A DNA stretch of 64,000 bases, taken from NCBI RefSeq assembly GCF_014217785.1, contig NZ_CP048814.1, positions 868,001 through 932,000 on the forward strand. The letters run 5' to 3'. Below the pieces are notes generated by a model. The model was given only the letters and a program-made list of their open reading frames with translations. It was not told the DNA's origin and made no database searches. The DNA is from Rhodococcus triatomae. Its GTDB lineage: Bacteria; Actinomycetota; Actinomycetes; Mycobacteriales; Mycobacteriaceae. The position numbers and the translations under genes are program-made. Below are positions 48,836-57,296 of the stretch, one piece after another; the stretch's first letter is position 1, and every line of letters starts with the position of its first letter.

Positions 48836-50476
48836 TTGCCCTCCCCCGGCTCCCTTCCCTTCACCCCCTGGCCACACGAGGAAGCCGAGCGCTATCGGCG
48901 CGAAGGAATCTGGGCCGGAATCACTTTCGACCAGATGCTGCGCCGATCGGTCGACCGGCACGCGCAGAGCACCGCCGTCGTGGACGTCGACCGGCGCTGG
49001 AGCTACCGCGAGCTCGACGACCGGGTCGATGCCCTCGCCTCCGGCCTCGCCGATCTCGGAATCGGCGCCGGGGACCGGGTGATGGTGCAGTTGCCCAACC
49101 GGGCGGAGTACGTCGCCACCGTCTTCGCGCTGTTCCGCATCGGCGCACTCCCGGTCTTCTGCCTGCCCGCGCACCGGTCGGCCGAGCTGACCGCGCTCGG
49201 GCGGGCCTCCGGGGCGATCGCCGTCATCACCGCTCACCTGCACGAACGGTTCGATCACGCCGAGTTGGCGAGGTCCGTCGCCGAGGAGGTTCCGGCACTG
49301 CGGCACGTGATCGTCGTGCCCGAACCGGAGCGTGAACTCCCCACCGGTGTGGTGGACTTCACCACTCTGACCGGGGAACCACGCACCCGGCCGGTGGCGG
49401 ACCCCGGGGCGGTGGCGTTCCTGCAGCTGTCCGGTGGCAGTACCGGAATCCCCAAGCTCATTCCCCGCACCCACGACGACTACCTGTACAGCGTCGTTCG
49501 CAGCAACGACGTGTGCGGCGTCACGTCGGACACCGTCTATCTCGCGACCCTGCCGGTGGCCCACAACTTCCCGATGAGCTCACCGGGCATCCTCGGCGCG
49601 CTCGCCGCGGGCGGCACCGTGGCCCTCACGCTGTCACCGGCCCCGGCCGCCGCCTTCGAGATGATCGAGCGCGCCGGAGTGACGATGACCGGCCTGGTCC
49701 CGCCGCTGGCCCGGCTGTGGACCGAGACCGCGGAGAAGCGCGAGCACGGGTTCGACCTGTCCAGCCTGACCACGGTCCTGGTCGGAGGCGCGCGCTGCCC
49801 GGACGAGCTCGCCGCCCGGATCGAGCCGGCACTCGGTGCACAACTGCAGCAGGTGTTCGGCATGGCCGAAGGTCTCGTCTGCTACACCCGCCTCGACGAC
49901 CCTGCCGACGTCGTCACCACCACCCAGGGGCGGCCCATGTCCGAGCACGACCGGGTCCGCGTGGTCGACGACGCCGGCGAGGACGTACCCACCGGAACGG
50001 AAGGGCACCTGATCACCCAGGGCCCCTACACGATTCGCGGCTACTACGACAATCCGGACGCGAACGCGAGGTCCTTCACCGACGACGGCTGGTATCGCAC
50101 CGGAGACATCGTCCGACGTGACGAGGCGGGCAACATCACCGTGTGCGGACGCGATGTCGACCGCATCAACCGGGGCGGGGAGAAGGTGTCCGCCGAAGAG
50201 GTCGAGGAACACCTGCTCGCCCATCCCGCCGTGCGCGACGCCGTCGTGGTGGCCGTCGCCGACCCGTACCTGGGCGAGCGCACCTGTGCGTTCGTGCTCG
50301 TGACCGACGAGGCCGAGCCGCCTCGCGGCGGTCAGATCCGTGCCTTCGTCCGCGGGCGCGGCCTCGCGAATTGGAAGATCCCGGACACGGTGACCGTGCT
50401 CGACACGTTCCCCGAGACCGGCGTCGGCAAGACCAGCCGCAAGGAGCTACGCCGGCTGCTCACCGCTCGCGGCTGA
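48836..50476 (+). CDS. dhbE: 2,3-dihydroxybenzoate-AMP ligase
   Basis: 546 residues from TTG 48836, with AGGAG 7 bases upstream; EntE and DhbE are 536-539 residues. It starts PFTPWPHEEAERYRREGIW, the family N-terminus. LQLSGGSTGIPKLIPR is the phosphate loop, VAHNFPMSSPG carries Asn244 in place of the amino-acid-binding Asp, which is the hallmark of DHB/salicylate ligases, and GVGKTSRKEL holds the C-terminal Lys. It activates DHB and loads it on an aryl carrier protein. No carrier gene is visible in the window. Divergent from dhbA with a shared iron box. Confidence 0.93.
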   Translation: MPSPGSLPFTPWPHEEAERYRREGIWAGITFDQMLRRSVDRHAQSTAVVDVDRRWSYRELDDRVDALASGLADLGIGAGDRVMVQLPNRAEYVATVFALFRIGALPVFCLPAHRSAELTALGRASGAIAVITAHLHERFDHAELARSVAEEVPALRHVIVVPEPERELPTGVVDFTTLTGEPRTRPVADPGAVAFLQLSGGSTGIPKLIPRTHDDYLYSVVRSNDVCGVTSDTVYLATLPVAHNFPMSSPGILGALAAGGTVALTLSPAPAAAFEMIERAGVTMTGLVPPLARLWTETAEKREHGFDLSSLTTVLVGGARCPDELAARIEPALGAQLQQVFGMAEGLVCYTRLDDPADVVTTTQGRPMSEHDRVRVVDDAGEDVPTGTEGHLITQGPYTIRGYYDNPDANARSFTDDGWYRTGDIVRRDEAGNITVCGRDVDRINRGGEKVSAEEVEEHLLAHPAVRDAVVVAVADPYLGERTCAFVLVTDEAEPPRGGQIRAFVRGRGLANWKIPDTVTVLDTFPETGVGKTSRKELRRLLTARG

Positions 50477-50572
50477 CCTCTCCCCCTCGGACGAAGCGGA
50501 CGAAACGCCCGCCGGACGAGGCGACCGGATGCCATCCTGGAACGGGGAGGGTCCGACGGAGAAGGTGACGCG

Positions 50573-52156
50573 ATGAGCGCACGGCGGACATTCGTGGCGA
50601 CGGCGGCGGCCCTGGTGACAGCGGGCGCCTTCCTCGTCGGCTGCACCGATTCCACCGAGGAGTCTGCACCGGAGGAGACGACCGCCACCGGCGATCCGGG
50701 CGCGTACTCGGGCGAGGACATCCCTGCCGACCGGGTCACCGATGCGGTCGGGAGGCTGGACGGTATCGCCGACGAACTGATGGCGTCGTCCGGGGTTCCC
50801 GGGATGGCCGTGGCCGTCGTCCACGGCGGCGAGACGATCTATGCGAAGGGCTTCGGTGTGCGCGAGGCGGGTACCGACGACGCCGTCGGCACCGGGACGG
50901 TCTTCCCGCTGGCGTCGCTGTCCAAGCCCGTCGGCGCGACGGTGGTCGCCCGTCAGGTCGGCGAAGGGGACGTCTCCTGGGACACCCCGGTGGCGTCGAT
51001 CCTGCCGGAATTCGAGCTGGCCGATCCCTGGGTGACCGAGCACGTCACCGTCGGCGACCTGTACGCGCACCGCTCGGGACTTCCCGACCACGCCGGGGAC
51101 CGCCTCGAGGATCTCGGGTTCGACGGCCCGCAGGTGATCGAGAAGCTCCGACTCGAGCCGCTGGCGCCGTTCCGGGCCAACTACGACTACACCAACTTCG
51201 GGCTGACCGCCGCAGCGGACGGGGTGGCCGCCGCTGCGGGCACCGACTGGGCGACCCTGTCGCGGGAGTCTCTGTACGAACCGCTGGGGATGTCGTCGAC
51301 GAGTTCGCGATTCGCCGACTACCTCGCCGCCCCCGATCGCGCGGTGGAGCACCAACTCGTCGACGGGACCTACGTGGCCGGCGCGATCCGCGATCCGGAT
51401 GCCCAGGCGCCCGCGGGCGGGGTCAGCTCGTCCGTGGACGACATGGCCGAGTGGATGACGATGCTGCTGGCGAACGGCGAGTTCGACGGCGACCGCATCG
51501 TGGCCGAGGACGCGCTGCTGCCCGCGGTGAGTCCACAATCGGTGTCGAATCCCCCGACGTCTCCGGAGACGAGAGCCGGCTTCTACGGATACGGGTTCAA
51601 CGTCTCGACCACCTCGGCCGGGCGGGTACAGCTCAGCCACTCCGGCGCGTTCGAACTCGGCGCGGCGACGTCGTTCCTCGCCCTACCCTCGGCGGACGTC
51701 GCGATCGTCGCGCTCACCAACGGCAGCCCCACCGGTCTTCCGGAGACCCTCACCGCCGAATTCGCGGACCTGGTCCAGTACGGCGACGTCCGGGAGGACT
51801 GGCGGACGCTGTACTCCCAGGCCTTCGCCTCGATGAGCGAGCCCGAGGGCACCCTCGTCGGGCAGAGCCCGCCCGCCGACCCCGCGCCGCCACGCCCGCT
51901 CCCGGAATACGCGGGAACCTACGCGAACGACTACTGGGGCCCGGCCACCGTCACCGAGGCCGACGGCGATCTCGTCCTCGGCCTGGGTCCCGCCGGGCAG
52001 ACGTTCCCGCTGACACACTGGGACGGCGACACCTTCACCTTCGAGATCGCCAGTGAGAACGCCCCACCCGGAACGATCTCGCGCGCGGACTTCTCCCCCA
52101 CCACCGTCACCCTCGAATACTTCGACGCCGACGGAGCGGGCACCTTCACCCGCTGA
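50573..52156 (+). CDS. serine beta-lactamase/esterase-family lipoprotein
   Basis: 527 residues. Signal peptide with lipobox LVGC (Cys24). The class C beta-lactamase/DD-peptidase fold is marked by SxxK (Ser115-Leu-Ser-Lys118), YxN (Tyr206-Thr-Asn) and HSG near residue 356. A C-terminal beta-rich extension of about 100 residues follows (PLPEYAGTYANDYWG), as in the Pab87/EstB-like group of extracellular peptidases and esterases. The start has GGAGAAGG upstream. It lies 96 bases behind dhbE on the same strand. It could hydrolyse an ester or amide of the siderophore, as trilactone esterases do in other systems, or be a cell-wall enzyme; the sequence does not decide. Confidence 0.8.
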   Translation: MSARRTFVATAAALVTAGAFLVGCTDSTEESAPEETTATGDPGAYSGEDIPADRVTDAVGRLDGIADELMASSGVPGMAVAVVHGGETIYAKGFGVREAGTDDAVGTGTVFPLASLSKPVGATVVARQVGEGDVSWDTPVASILPEFELADPWVTEHVTVGDLYAHRSGLPDHAGDRLEDLGFDGPQVIEKLRLEPLAPFRANYDYTNFGLTAAADGVAAAAGTDWATLSRESLYEPLGMSSTSSRFADYLAAPDRAVEHQLVDGTYVAGAIRDPDAQAPAGGVSSSVDDMAEWMTMLLANGEFDGDRIVAEDALLPAVSPQSVSNPPTSPETRAGFYGYGFNVSTTSAGRVQLSHSGAFELGAATSFLALPSADVAIVALTNGSPTGLPETLTAEFADLVQYGDVREDWRTLYSQAFASMSEPEGTLVGQSPPADPAPPRPLPEYAGTYANDYWGPATVTEADGDLVLGLGPAGQTFPLTHWDGDTFTFEIASENAPPGTISRADFSPTTVTLEYFDADGAGTFTR

Positions 52157-52163
52157 CCCCCAA

Positions 52164-52220
52164 CCCCTGCCCCTGCCCCCTGCCCCCTGCCCCTGCCCCT
52201 GCCCCTGCCCCTGCCCCTGC
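52164..52220 (+). repeat. CCCCTG microsatellite after the beta-lactamase gene
   Basis: About nine consecutive CCCCTG or CCCCCTG units start 8 bases after the stop codon. The minus strand is G-tract rich and could form a G-quadruplex. It is noncoding in the genes called here and lies between the stop and the first palindrome. Confidence 0.95.
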
Positions 52221-52271
52221 GGCACGATGTCACACCGGTTCGATCCAACGAAACCGATGTGACATTGTGCC
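52221..52271. repeat. 51-bp inverted repeat, copy 1
   Basis: Arms of about 22 bp (outer ends GGCACGATGTCACA and TGTGACATTGTGCC) around a short A/C-rich loop, with a few mismatches. It lies in the 215-bp gap between the convergent beta-lactamase and phoH2 genes. It probably forms a hairpin and may act as a terminator without a T-run; the copy at 52286 makes it a repeated element. Confidence 0.9.
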
Positions 52272-52285
52272 CGACAACGTGTTCC

Positions 52286-52336
52286 GGCACGATGTCACAC
52301 CGGTTCGGTTCAACGAAACCGGTGTGACATCGTGCC
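52286..52336. repeat. 51-bp inverted repeat, copy 2
   Basis: Nearly identical to copy 1, 14 bp away and in the same orientation, with better-paired arms (GGCACGATGTCACACCGGTT with AACCGGTGTGACATCGTGCC). The paired design suggests a bidirectional terminator or a dispersed REP-like element. Confidence 0.9.
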
Positions 52337-52371
52337 GGTGACGGGGGGATCAGCGCGCGCCGATCACTCGG

Positions 52372-53712
52372 TCACGGGGTGGGGCCGAACTCCTCCAGCA
52401 TGTCGGTGACGAGGGCGGCGATCGGCGAACGCTCGCTGCGCGTCAGTGTGATGTGCGCGAAGAGCGGATGGCCCTTGAGCTTCTCGATCACGGCCGCGAC
52501 CCCGTCGTGCCTGCCGACGCGCAGGTTGTCGCGCTGGGCGACGTCGTGGGTGAGCACCACCCGCGAACCGGCACCGAGTCGGGACAGCACGGTGAGCAGC
52601 ACGTTGCGCTCGAGTGACTGGGCCTCGTCGACGATCACGAACGAGTCGTGCAGCGATCGCCCACGAATGTGGGTGAGCGGCAACACTTCCAGCATTCCTC
52701 GGCTGATCACCTCGTCCATCACCTCGGGGCTCGCCAGCCCCTCCAGCGTGTCGAAGACGGCCTGGGCCCACGGACCCATCTTCTCGCTCTCACTGCCCGG
52801 GAGGTAGCCGAGGTCCTGGCCGCCGACGGCGTACAGCGGACGGAACACCACCACCTTGCGCTGCGAACGACGTTCGAGGACGGCCTCGAGCCCGGCGGTC
52901 AACGCGAGGGCGGACTTGCCCGTTCCCGCCTTGCCGCCGAGGGAGACGATGCCGATGCTGTCGTCGAGAAGCAGGTCGAGGGCGATCCGTTGCTCGGCGG
53001 AGCGGCCGTGCAGACCGAACGCCTCCCGCTCACCGCGCACCAGCTGGACCCGCTTGTCCGCGGTGACCCGGCCCAGCGCACTCGACGAGCCACCGAGCAG
53101 ACGAACACCGGTGTGGCACGGGAGTTCCCGTGCATCCTCGACATCGATGGAGCCGTCGGAGAACAGGGCGTCGATGTCGGTCGAGGCGACGTCGAGTTCC
53201 GACATTCCCGTCCACCCCGAGGGAACCACGTCCTGGGCGTGGTACTCGTCGGCCCGCAGCCCCACCGCGCCCGCGCGCACCCGCAGCGGGATGTCCTTGC
53301 TCACCAGCACCACGTCGTCCCCGTCGCCGGCCAGGTTCAGCGCGCACGCGAGAATCCGCGAATCGTTGTCCTCGGTCCGGAAGCCCACCGGCAGCACCGT
53401 GGGGTCGGTGTGATTGAGCTCGACGTGCAGCGTGCCGCCCTCGGAGCCGATCGGCATCGGCCGGTCGAGGCGGCCGTGCTCGAGGCGGAGATCGTCGAGC
53501 ATGCGCAGCGCCTCACGCGCGAACCACCCGAGTTCGTGATGATGCCGTTTGCCTTCGAGTTCGCTGATCACCACCAGCGGAAGGACCACCCGGTGTTCGG
53601 CGAATCTGACGACCGCCCACGGATCGGACAACAGTACCGACGTGTCCAATACGTATGTCTTGACGCCGGTGGGCGTACCCGGACGGGCTGATGCGGAGCG
53701 TGTTGTGGTCAC
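52372..53712 (-). CDS. phoH2: PhoH2: PIN-domain RNase fused to PhoH ATPase
   Basis: 446 residues from GTG 53712. The N-terminal PIN domain is about 15-150 (YVLDTSVLL with the first acidic residue, ISELEGK, and [11 protein letters not shown]). The C-terminal PhoH ATPase is about 225-440 with Walker [10 protein letters not shown] and Walker B FVIVDEAQ. Mycobacterial PhoH2 is an ATP-dependent RNA-unwinding ribonuclease. Gene order towards glyA and coaA recalls Rv1095-Rv1092c. It is convergent with the beta-lactamase gene across the twin palindromes. The 354-bp upstream gap is highly structured and may hold a PhoAT-like partner. Confidence 0.93.
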   Translation of the reverse strand: MTTTRSASARPGTPTGVKTYVLDTSVLLSDPWAVVRFAEHRVVLPLVVISELEGKRHHHELGWFAREALRMLDDLRLEHGRLDRPMPIGSEGGTLHVELNHTDPTVLPVGFRTEDNDSRILACALNLAGDGDDVVLVSKDIPLRVRAGAVGLRADEYHAQDVVPSGWTGMSELDVASTDIDALFSDGSIDVEDARELPCHTGVRLLGGSSSALGRVTADKRVQLVRGEREAFGLHGRSAEQRIALDLLLDDSIGIVSLGGKAGTGKSALALTAGLEAVLERRSQRKVVVFRPLYAVGGQDLGYLPGSESEKMGPWAQAVFDTLEGLASPEVMDEVISRGMLEVLPLTHIRGRSLHDSFVIVDEAQSLERNVLLTVLSRLGAGSRVVLTHDVAQRDNLRVGRHDGVAAVIEKLKGHPLFAHITLTRSERSPIAALVTDMLEEFGPTP

Positions 53713-53721
53713 GTGAGGCTC

Positions 53722-53988
53722 CTAGGTATGCGTGGCACCACGCACACTCGGTTCGCTGGACCGGTCCGTCCCTGGGGCGAGGTATCGCCCGGAGGCCGGG
53801 TGCCGGCCCCCTCGCACTGAACCTTCGATCAGGTTCTCAGCCACGATCAGGACCTCCCGCACAAGCAGCTTCCCCGCTGCCTGTAACTCGCACGCTAGCG
53901 CGAAATCGCGCGCCCGGCCGCGCGAGCCGACGGGTGTGTCGGTGAACTTCGCGTTACGGAGAAGGAAATCCCAGGTCGGAGCGGGCAT
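53722..53988 (-). CDS. possible small protein upstream of phoH2 (PhoAT-like candidate)
   Basis: 88 residues ending 10 bases before the phoH2 start. In mycobacteria, phoH2 is preceded by the short antitoxin gene phoAT; this frame is in the right place and its middle part (LLVREVLIVAENLIEGSVRG) looks protein-like and helical. Against it: no ribosome site before ATG 53988, and the last third is made of hairpins that could equally be a structured leader RNA. I cannot confirm homology by eye. This is the only coding candidate in the gap between phoH2 and the methyltransferase gene. Confidence 0.3.
   Translation of the reverse strand: MPAPTWDFLLRNAKFTDTPVGSRGRARDFALACELQAAGKLLVREVLIVAENLIEGSVRGGRHPASGRYLAPGTDRSSEPSVRGATHT
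53730..53910 (-). promoter_or_regulatory. hairpin-rich leader upstream of phoH2
   Basis: Going upstream from phoH2 the gap contains successive inverted repeats: GCGTGG/CCACGC (53730-53744), GGACCGGTCC (53758-53767), GGGCGA/TCGCCC (53774-53790), GGCCGG/CCGGCC (about 53793-53808), GAACC/GGTTC (53819-53836), GCAGC/GCTGC (53865-53880) and CGCG/CGCG (53899-53910). No known riboswitch core was recognised. It may be an untranslated regulatory leader or by-product of GC-rich sequence. Confidence 0.35.
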
Positions 53989-54066
53989 CGACGACAGATC
54001 TCGAAAACTGTCCGGACGCGTGGCCCGCGGTTACAGTGAACTCACCCGATCGTCGAGGAGAGGCCC

Positions 54067-54702
54067 GTGCGACAGCCCGGAAACGAGCAGGTCAGACAGA
54101 TCTTCGACACGATGTCGCCCCGCTACGACACCCAGATGGGGCGGTTCGAACGGTTCTTCCTCCGCGGCGCCCGGGACTGGGCGGTCGCGCAGGCACACGG
54201 CCGGGTCCTGGAGATCGCTGTCGGCACCGGCCTGAATCTGCCCCGGTACGGCCCGGACGTCACCCGGATCACCGGTGTCGATCTCTCCGACGGAATGCTC
54301 GACATCGCCCGCCGTCGCATCACGGAACTGCACCTCGACCGTGCCGAGGTGCGACGCGGGGACGCCCAACGCCTGGACCTGCCCGACGCCTCCGTCGACA
54401 CCGTGCTGTCGACGTTCACGTTCTGCACGATCCCCGATCCGCTGCAGGCGAGCCGGGAGGCGCTGCGCGTGCTCGCCCCCGGGGGCCGGTTCGTGCTCGC
54501 CGAACACGGTCCGGTGACCTCCCGGGTCGGCCGGATGCTGATGCGCACGGTGGAACCGCTCTTCATTCGATTCGGTGCCGACCATCTGACGCGGGAACCG
54601 CAGCCCTACCTCGAGCAGGCCGGTTTCGCCGTCGATACCGTGCAGCGGCGCGGACGTGGCGGAATGGCCTTCTGCGTCGTCGCCCGCAAGCCTGCGGGGT
54701 GA
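54067..54702 (+). CDS. class I SAM-dependent methyltransferase (UbiE/PmtA-like)
   Basis: 211 residues from a GTG preceded by GGAGAGG. SAM-binding motif I is VLEIAVGTGLNLP (residues about 47-59), motif II VDLSDGMLDIARRR, and motif III region LPDASVDTVLSTFTFCTIPDP, as in UbiE/Coq5 and phosphatidylethanolamine N-methyltransferases. The N-terminal FDTMSPRYD matches the same group. The substrate may be a lipid or quinone. It stands alone on the plus strand, convergent with the Ddn-like gene 7 bases beyond its stop. No link to the siderophore genes is visible. Confidence 0.82.
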   Translation: MRQPGNEQVRQIFDTMSPRYDTQMGRFERFFLRGARDWAVAQAHGRVLEIAVGTGLNLPRYGPDVTRITGVDLSDGMLDIARRRITELHLDRAEVRRGDAQRLDLPDASVDTVLSTFTFCTIPDPLQASREALRVLAPGGRFVLAEHGPVTSRVGRMLMRTVEPLFIRFGADHLTREPQPYLEQAGFAVDTVQRRGRGGMAFCVVARKPAG

Positions 54703-54709
54703 GAGGCGC

Positions 54710-55141
54710 TCACGACGTCGGACGCAGCTCCACGATCGCGATCGGCCGCGAGGTCTTGCGCTGATACTGCGTGTACCTGCCCTTGTTGACGGCATCGACG
54801 ATCGTCCAACGACGCGCGTAGTCGGCATCCCCGGGAAAGGTCGGGCGCGCGTCGACCGCCAGTCGGCGACGACCGACCTGCACCTCGCAGTGCGGCGTGG
54901 AGGTGAGGTTGGCCAGCCAGTGCGGCGGTTTCGGCGCTCCCCCGTTGGACGCGACGACGAGGTAGCAGTCGCCGTCGCGGGCATAGGTGAGAGCGTTCGT
55001 CCGGATCAGGCCGCTACGACGGCCCCTGGCACGCAGCAGCAGGGTCGGATTACCCAGCAGCAGCCGGTGGCCGAGCAGCCCGCCGGACTGCTCGTAGATC
55101 CACTGATGCGCGCGAAGCAGGTGCGGAAAGATTCTGGACAA
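54710..55141 (-). CDS. Ddn-like F420-dependent nitroreductase-family protein
   Basis: 143 residues from TTG 55141, with AGAGG 6 bases upstream; the frame runs on into the TetR gene, but that part is a shadow. The deazaflavin-dependent nitroreductase (DUF385) fold is shown by LLLRARGRRSGLIRTNALTYARDGD near residues 35-60, ASNGGAPKPPHWLANLTSTP near 65-85, and the RYTQYQRKTSRPIAIVEL C-terminus. In mycobacteria these proteins use F420H2 to reduce quinones and nitroimidazoles. It follows the TetR gene closely and probably belongs to its operon. Confidence 0.82.
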   Translation of the reverse strand: MSRIFPHLLRAHQWIYEQSGGLLGHRLLLGNPTLLLRARGRRSGLIRTNALTYARDGDCYLVVASNGGAPKPPHWLANLTSTPHCEVQVGRRRLAVDARPTFPGDADYARRWTIVDAVNKGRYTQYQRKTSRPIAIVELRPTS

Positions 55142-55173
55142 GGGATTCCTCTCGATCAGGGGACGACTGTCGG

Positions 55174-55794
55174 TCAGGGGACAACTGCAGACACGAACTG
55201 GTGGAGCGAACGACGCAGCCGTTCGAGAGGGAACGTGTCGGGGCGGACGAGCAGGAGCCGGCCGGCACCCCACAGCGCCGCGTGCAGGTGGTGGGCGAGT
55301 AGTTCGACGTCGACACTGCCGTCGACACGATCGGACGCACGCAGCGCGTCGGCGCACCTCTCGATGAGAAGGGCCCGCCCGTGCTCGACCCGATGATGGA
55401 AGGCCGGAGTGCCGCTGTCGGCGACCATGAAAATGGCACGCCACCGTTGCGGGGCCTCGTCGACAGCCCGCAGGAATGCCTCGATCAGTTGCCCGAAGGC
55501 ATCGACGACGTCCCCCTCGCCCGGCACCGGAATCGCGCCACCCACCTGCTCCATCGCGCGTCGCTCCTCACGATCGAGTGAACTGCGCAGGATGTCGTCG
55601 GTGTCGCTGAACAGGCCGTAGACCACCGGGCGCGTGACGCCCGCGCCGCGGGCGACGGCATCCATGCTCACGGCTGCGACCCCCCGGGTGTCGATGATCT
55701 CGAGCACGACGTCGAGCAATTGCTCGCGCCGCTCGTCCGGGGACATCCGCCGCGCGTAGGGACGGTTTCTGCGCGTTGTCTCCTGTGCCGACAC
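55174..55794 (-). CDS. TetR-family repressor of the divergent FMO operon
   Basis: 206 residues from GTG 55794. The N-terminal helix-turn-helix is at about residues 20-65 (RREQLLDVVLEII ... GVAAVSMDAVARGAGVTRPVVYGLF), and the C-terminal ligand/dimer domain follows. It is divergent from the monooxygenase operon, and the 128-bp gap holds two perfect 18-bp palindromes that are obvious operators. It probably senses the substrate or product of the FMO pathway and also controls its own gene and the Ddn-like gene. Ligand unknown. Confidence 0.88.
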   Translation of the reverse strand: MSAQETTRRNRPYARRMSPDERREQLLDVVLEIIDTRGVAAVSMDAVARGAGVTRPVVYGLFSDTDDILRSSLDREERRAMEQVGGAIPVPGEGDVVDAFGQLIEAFLRAVDEAPQRWRAIFMVADSGTPAFHHRVEHGRALLIERCADALRASDRVDGSVDVELLAHHLHAALWGAGRLLLVRPDTFPLERLRRSLHQFVSAVVP

Positions 55795-55855
55795 AGCCGC
55801 TCACCTTTCGTCGCATCCCGCTCGGCCGCACCGCCGCAGCCAGCCCTCTTGCTAA

Positions 55856-55873
55856 AGCTACACGATTGTAGCT
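55856..55873. promoter_or_regulatory. TetR operator 1
   Basis: AGCTACACGATTGTAGCT: perfect 7-bp arms (AGCTACA/TGTAGCT) around CGAT. It lies 62 bp upstream of the TetR start, in the intergenic region shared with the FMO gene. Confidence 0.85.
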
Positions 55874-55887
55874 ATCGTCTCCAAGAA

Positions 55888-55905
55888 AGCTACATATGTG
55901 TAGCT
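55888..55905. promoter_or_regulatory. TetR operator 2
   Basis: AGCTACATATGTGTAGCT: the same perfect arms around TATG. It ends 17 bp before the FMO start at 55923. The centre-to-centre distance to operator 1 is 32 bp, about three helical turns, so two repressor dimers can bind on one face. Confidence 0.85.
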
Positions 55906-55922
55906 ATGAGAAGGGAGAGGTG

Positions 55923-57296
55923 ATGACGAAGGAGCCGACGCGTTTCTGCATCATCGGCGCCGGGTACGCGGGGCTCGGTGTGGCGCGGGCGTTCACTCGA
56001 CGGGGAGTTCCGTACGACCACCTCGAGGCCACCGATCACCTGGGGGGCAACTGGGCTCACGGGGTATACGACTCCACCAGCCTGATCAGCTCGAAGAACT
56101 CGACGCAGTATCCCGAGTACCCGATGCCGGAGGACTATCCGACCTTCCCTAGCCGGGCACAGATGCTGCGGTATCTCGACGACTACGCCGACCACTTCGG
56201 CTTGCGCGACGCCATCGAGTGGCGCGCCGAGGTCGTCGAGGTACGTCCCCTCGACCGCACCGGCGCTGCCGGGTGGTCGGTACGCCTCTCTTCCGGCGAG
56301 GAACGTCGCTATGCCGGCGTCGTCGTGGCCAACGGGCACTACTGGGAGCCGAACATTCCGCACTACCCCGGCACGTTCACCGGGCGCCGGATCCACTCCA
56401 AGCACTACAAGTGCCCCGCGGACCTCGGTGGCGGCAACCGGGTACTCGTCGTCGGCGGCGGCAATTCGGCGAGCGACCTGGCAGTCGAGGCTGCCGCGAC
56501 GTTCGGGCGCGCCGACATCTCGATGCGCCGCGGCTACTGGTTCATCCCGAAGACCATCTTCGGCATCCCGTCCTCCGAGTGGGACCGCTTCCCGCTGCCG
56601 ATGGCGTTGCAGCGAACAGGATTCCGCATGCTCCTGCGGCTCTCCTACGGCGACTACCGGCGGTACGGACTGGACCGCCCGGATCACGCGCTGTTCACCA
56701 AGGACGTGACCGTCAACTCGTCGCTGATGTACGCGCTCCAGCACGGCAAGGTGGCACGTCGCCCCGCGATCGACCGATTCGACGGTGAGACGGTGCATTT
56801 CGTGGACGGCACGTGCGGCGAGTACGACACCATCGTGTGGGCCACCGGATATCACACCCGGTTTCCCTTCCTGGACGAGTCGATGTTCACGTGGGAGAAC
56901 GGTCAACCCCTACTCGTGGAGCACACCCTGGTGCCCCGCCACGCGAACATCTACATCTGGGGCCTCGTCGCTCCACGTTCGGGCGCAGGTCGAATCATCT
57001 CGCGGGGAGCCGATTTCCTCGCCGAGGCCGCGGGCTGGCAACGACTGTTCGCGACCCCCCTCGCCGATATCGCCGCGTCGCGTCTGCCCGCGCAGAGCTC
57101 CATCCTGGCGGGCTCCGCCGAAATCCTCACCCGGATCCGACGACTGCGCCGAATGCTGCACCGCTACACCCGAACCGCCAGGAAGTTCGGGATCGGCGAG
57201 GCCGTTCGGGCCCCGACGCCCTCCGCATCTGTCGAAACCCCGACCACCGACGAACACGAGGCCGTTGCACACGGCCGTGAGGAGTCCCTCGTATGA
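55923..57296 (+). CDS. flavin-containing monooxygenase (FMO/Baeyer-Villiger type)
   Basis: 457 residues from ATG 55923 with GGGAGAGG upstream; an in-frame ATG at 55896 lies inside operator 2. FAD motif GAGYAG near residue 12, the FMO fingerprint FxGxxxHSxxY (FTGRRIHSKHY) near residue 160, and the NADPH motif VVGGGNSASD near residue 180 are all present. These enzymes oxygenate N, S or ketone groups. First gene of a four-gene operon with SDR, acetoacetate-decarboxylase-like and OYE-family enzymes, suggesting oxidative catabolism of a ketone, terpenoid or steroid-like compound. The exact substrate is unknown. Confidence 0.88.
   Translation: MTKEPTRFCIIGAGYAGLGVARAFTRRGVPYDHLEATDHLGGNWAHGVYDSTSLISSKNSTQYPEYPMPEDYPTFPSRAQMLRYLDDYADHFGLRDAIEWRAEVVEVRPLDRTGAAGWSVRLSSGEERRYAGVVVANGHYWEPNIPHYPGTFTGRRIHSKHYKCPADLGGGNRVLVVGGGNSASDLAVEAAATFGRADISMRRGYWFIPKTIFGIPSSEWDRFPLPMALQRTGFRMLLRLSYGDYRRYGLDRPDHALFTKDVTVNSSLMYALQHGKVARRPAIDRFDGETVHFVDGTCGEYDTIVWATGYHTRFPFLDESMFTWENGQPLLVEHTLVPRHANIYIWGLVAPRSGAGRIISRGADFLAEAAGWQRLFATPLADIAASRLPAQSSILAGSAEILTRIRRLRRMLHRYTRTARKFGIGEAVRAPTPSASVETPTTDEHEAVAHGREESLV

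Noticed and set aside
52221..52336. Attachment sites of an integrative element
   Set aside because: The two palindromes are only 14 bp apart, and no integrase, tRNA gene or transposase is visible anywhere in the window.
53713..54066. c-di-AMP or other known riboswitch upstream of phoH2
   Set aside because: Inverted repeats are present, but I could not find the conserved core bases of the ydaO or other familiar classes.
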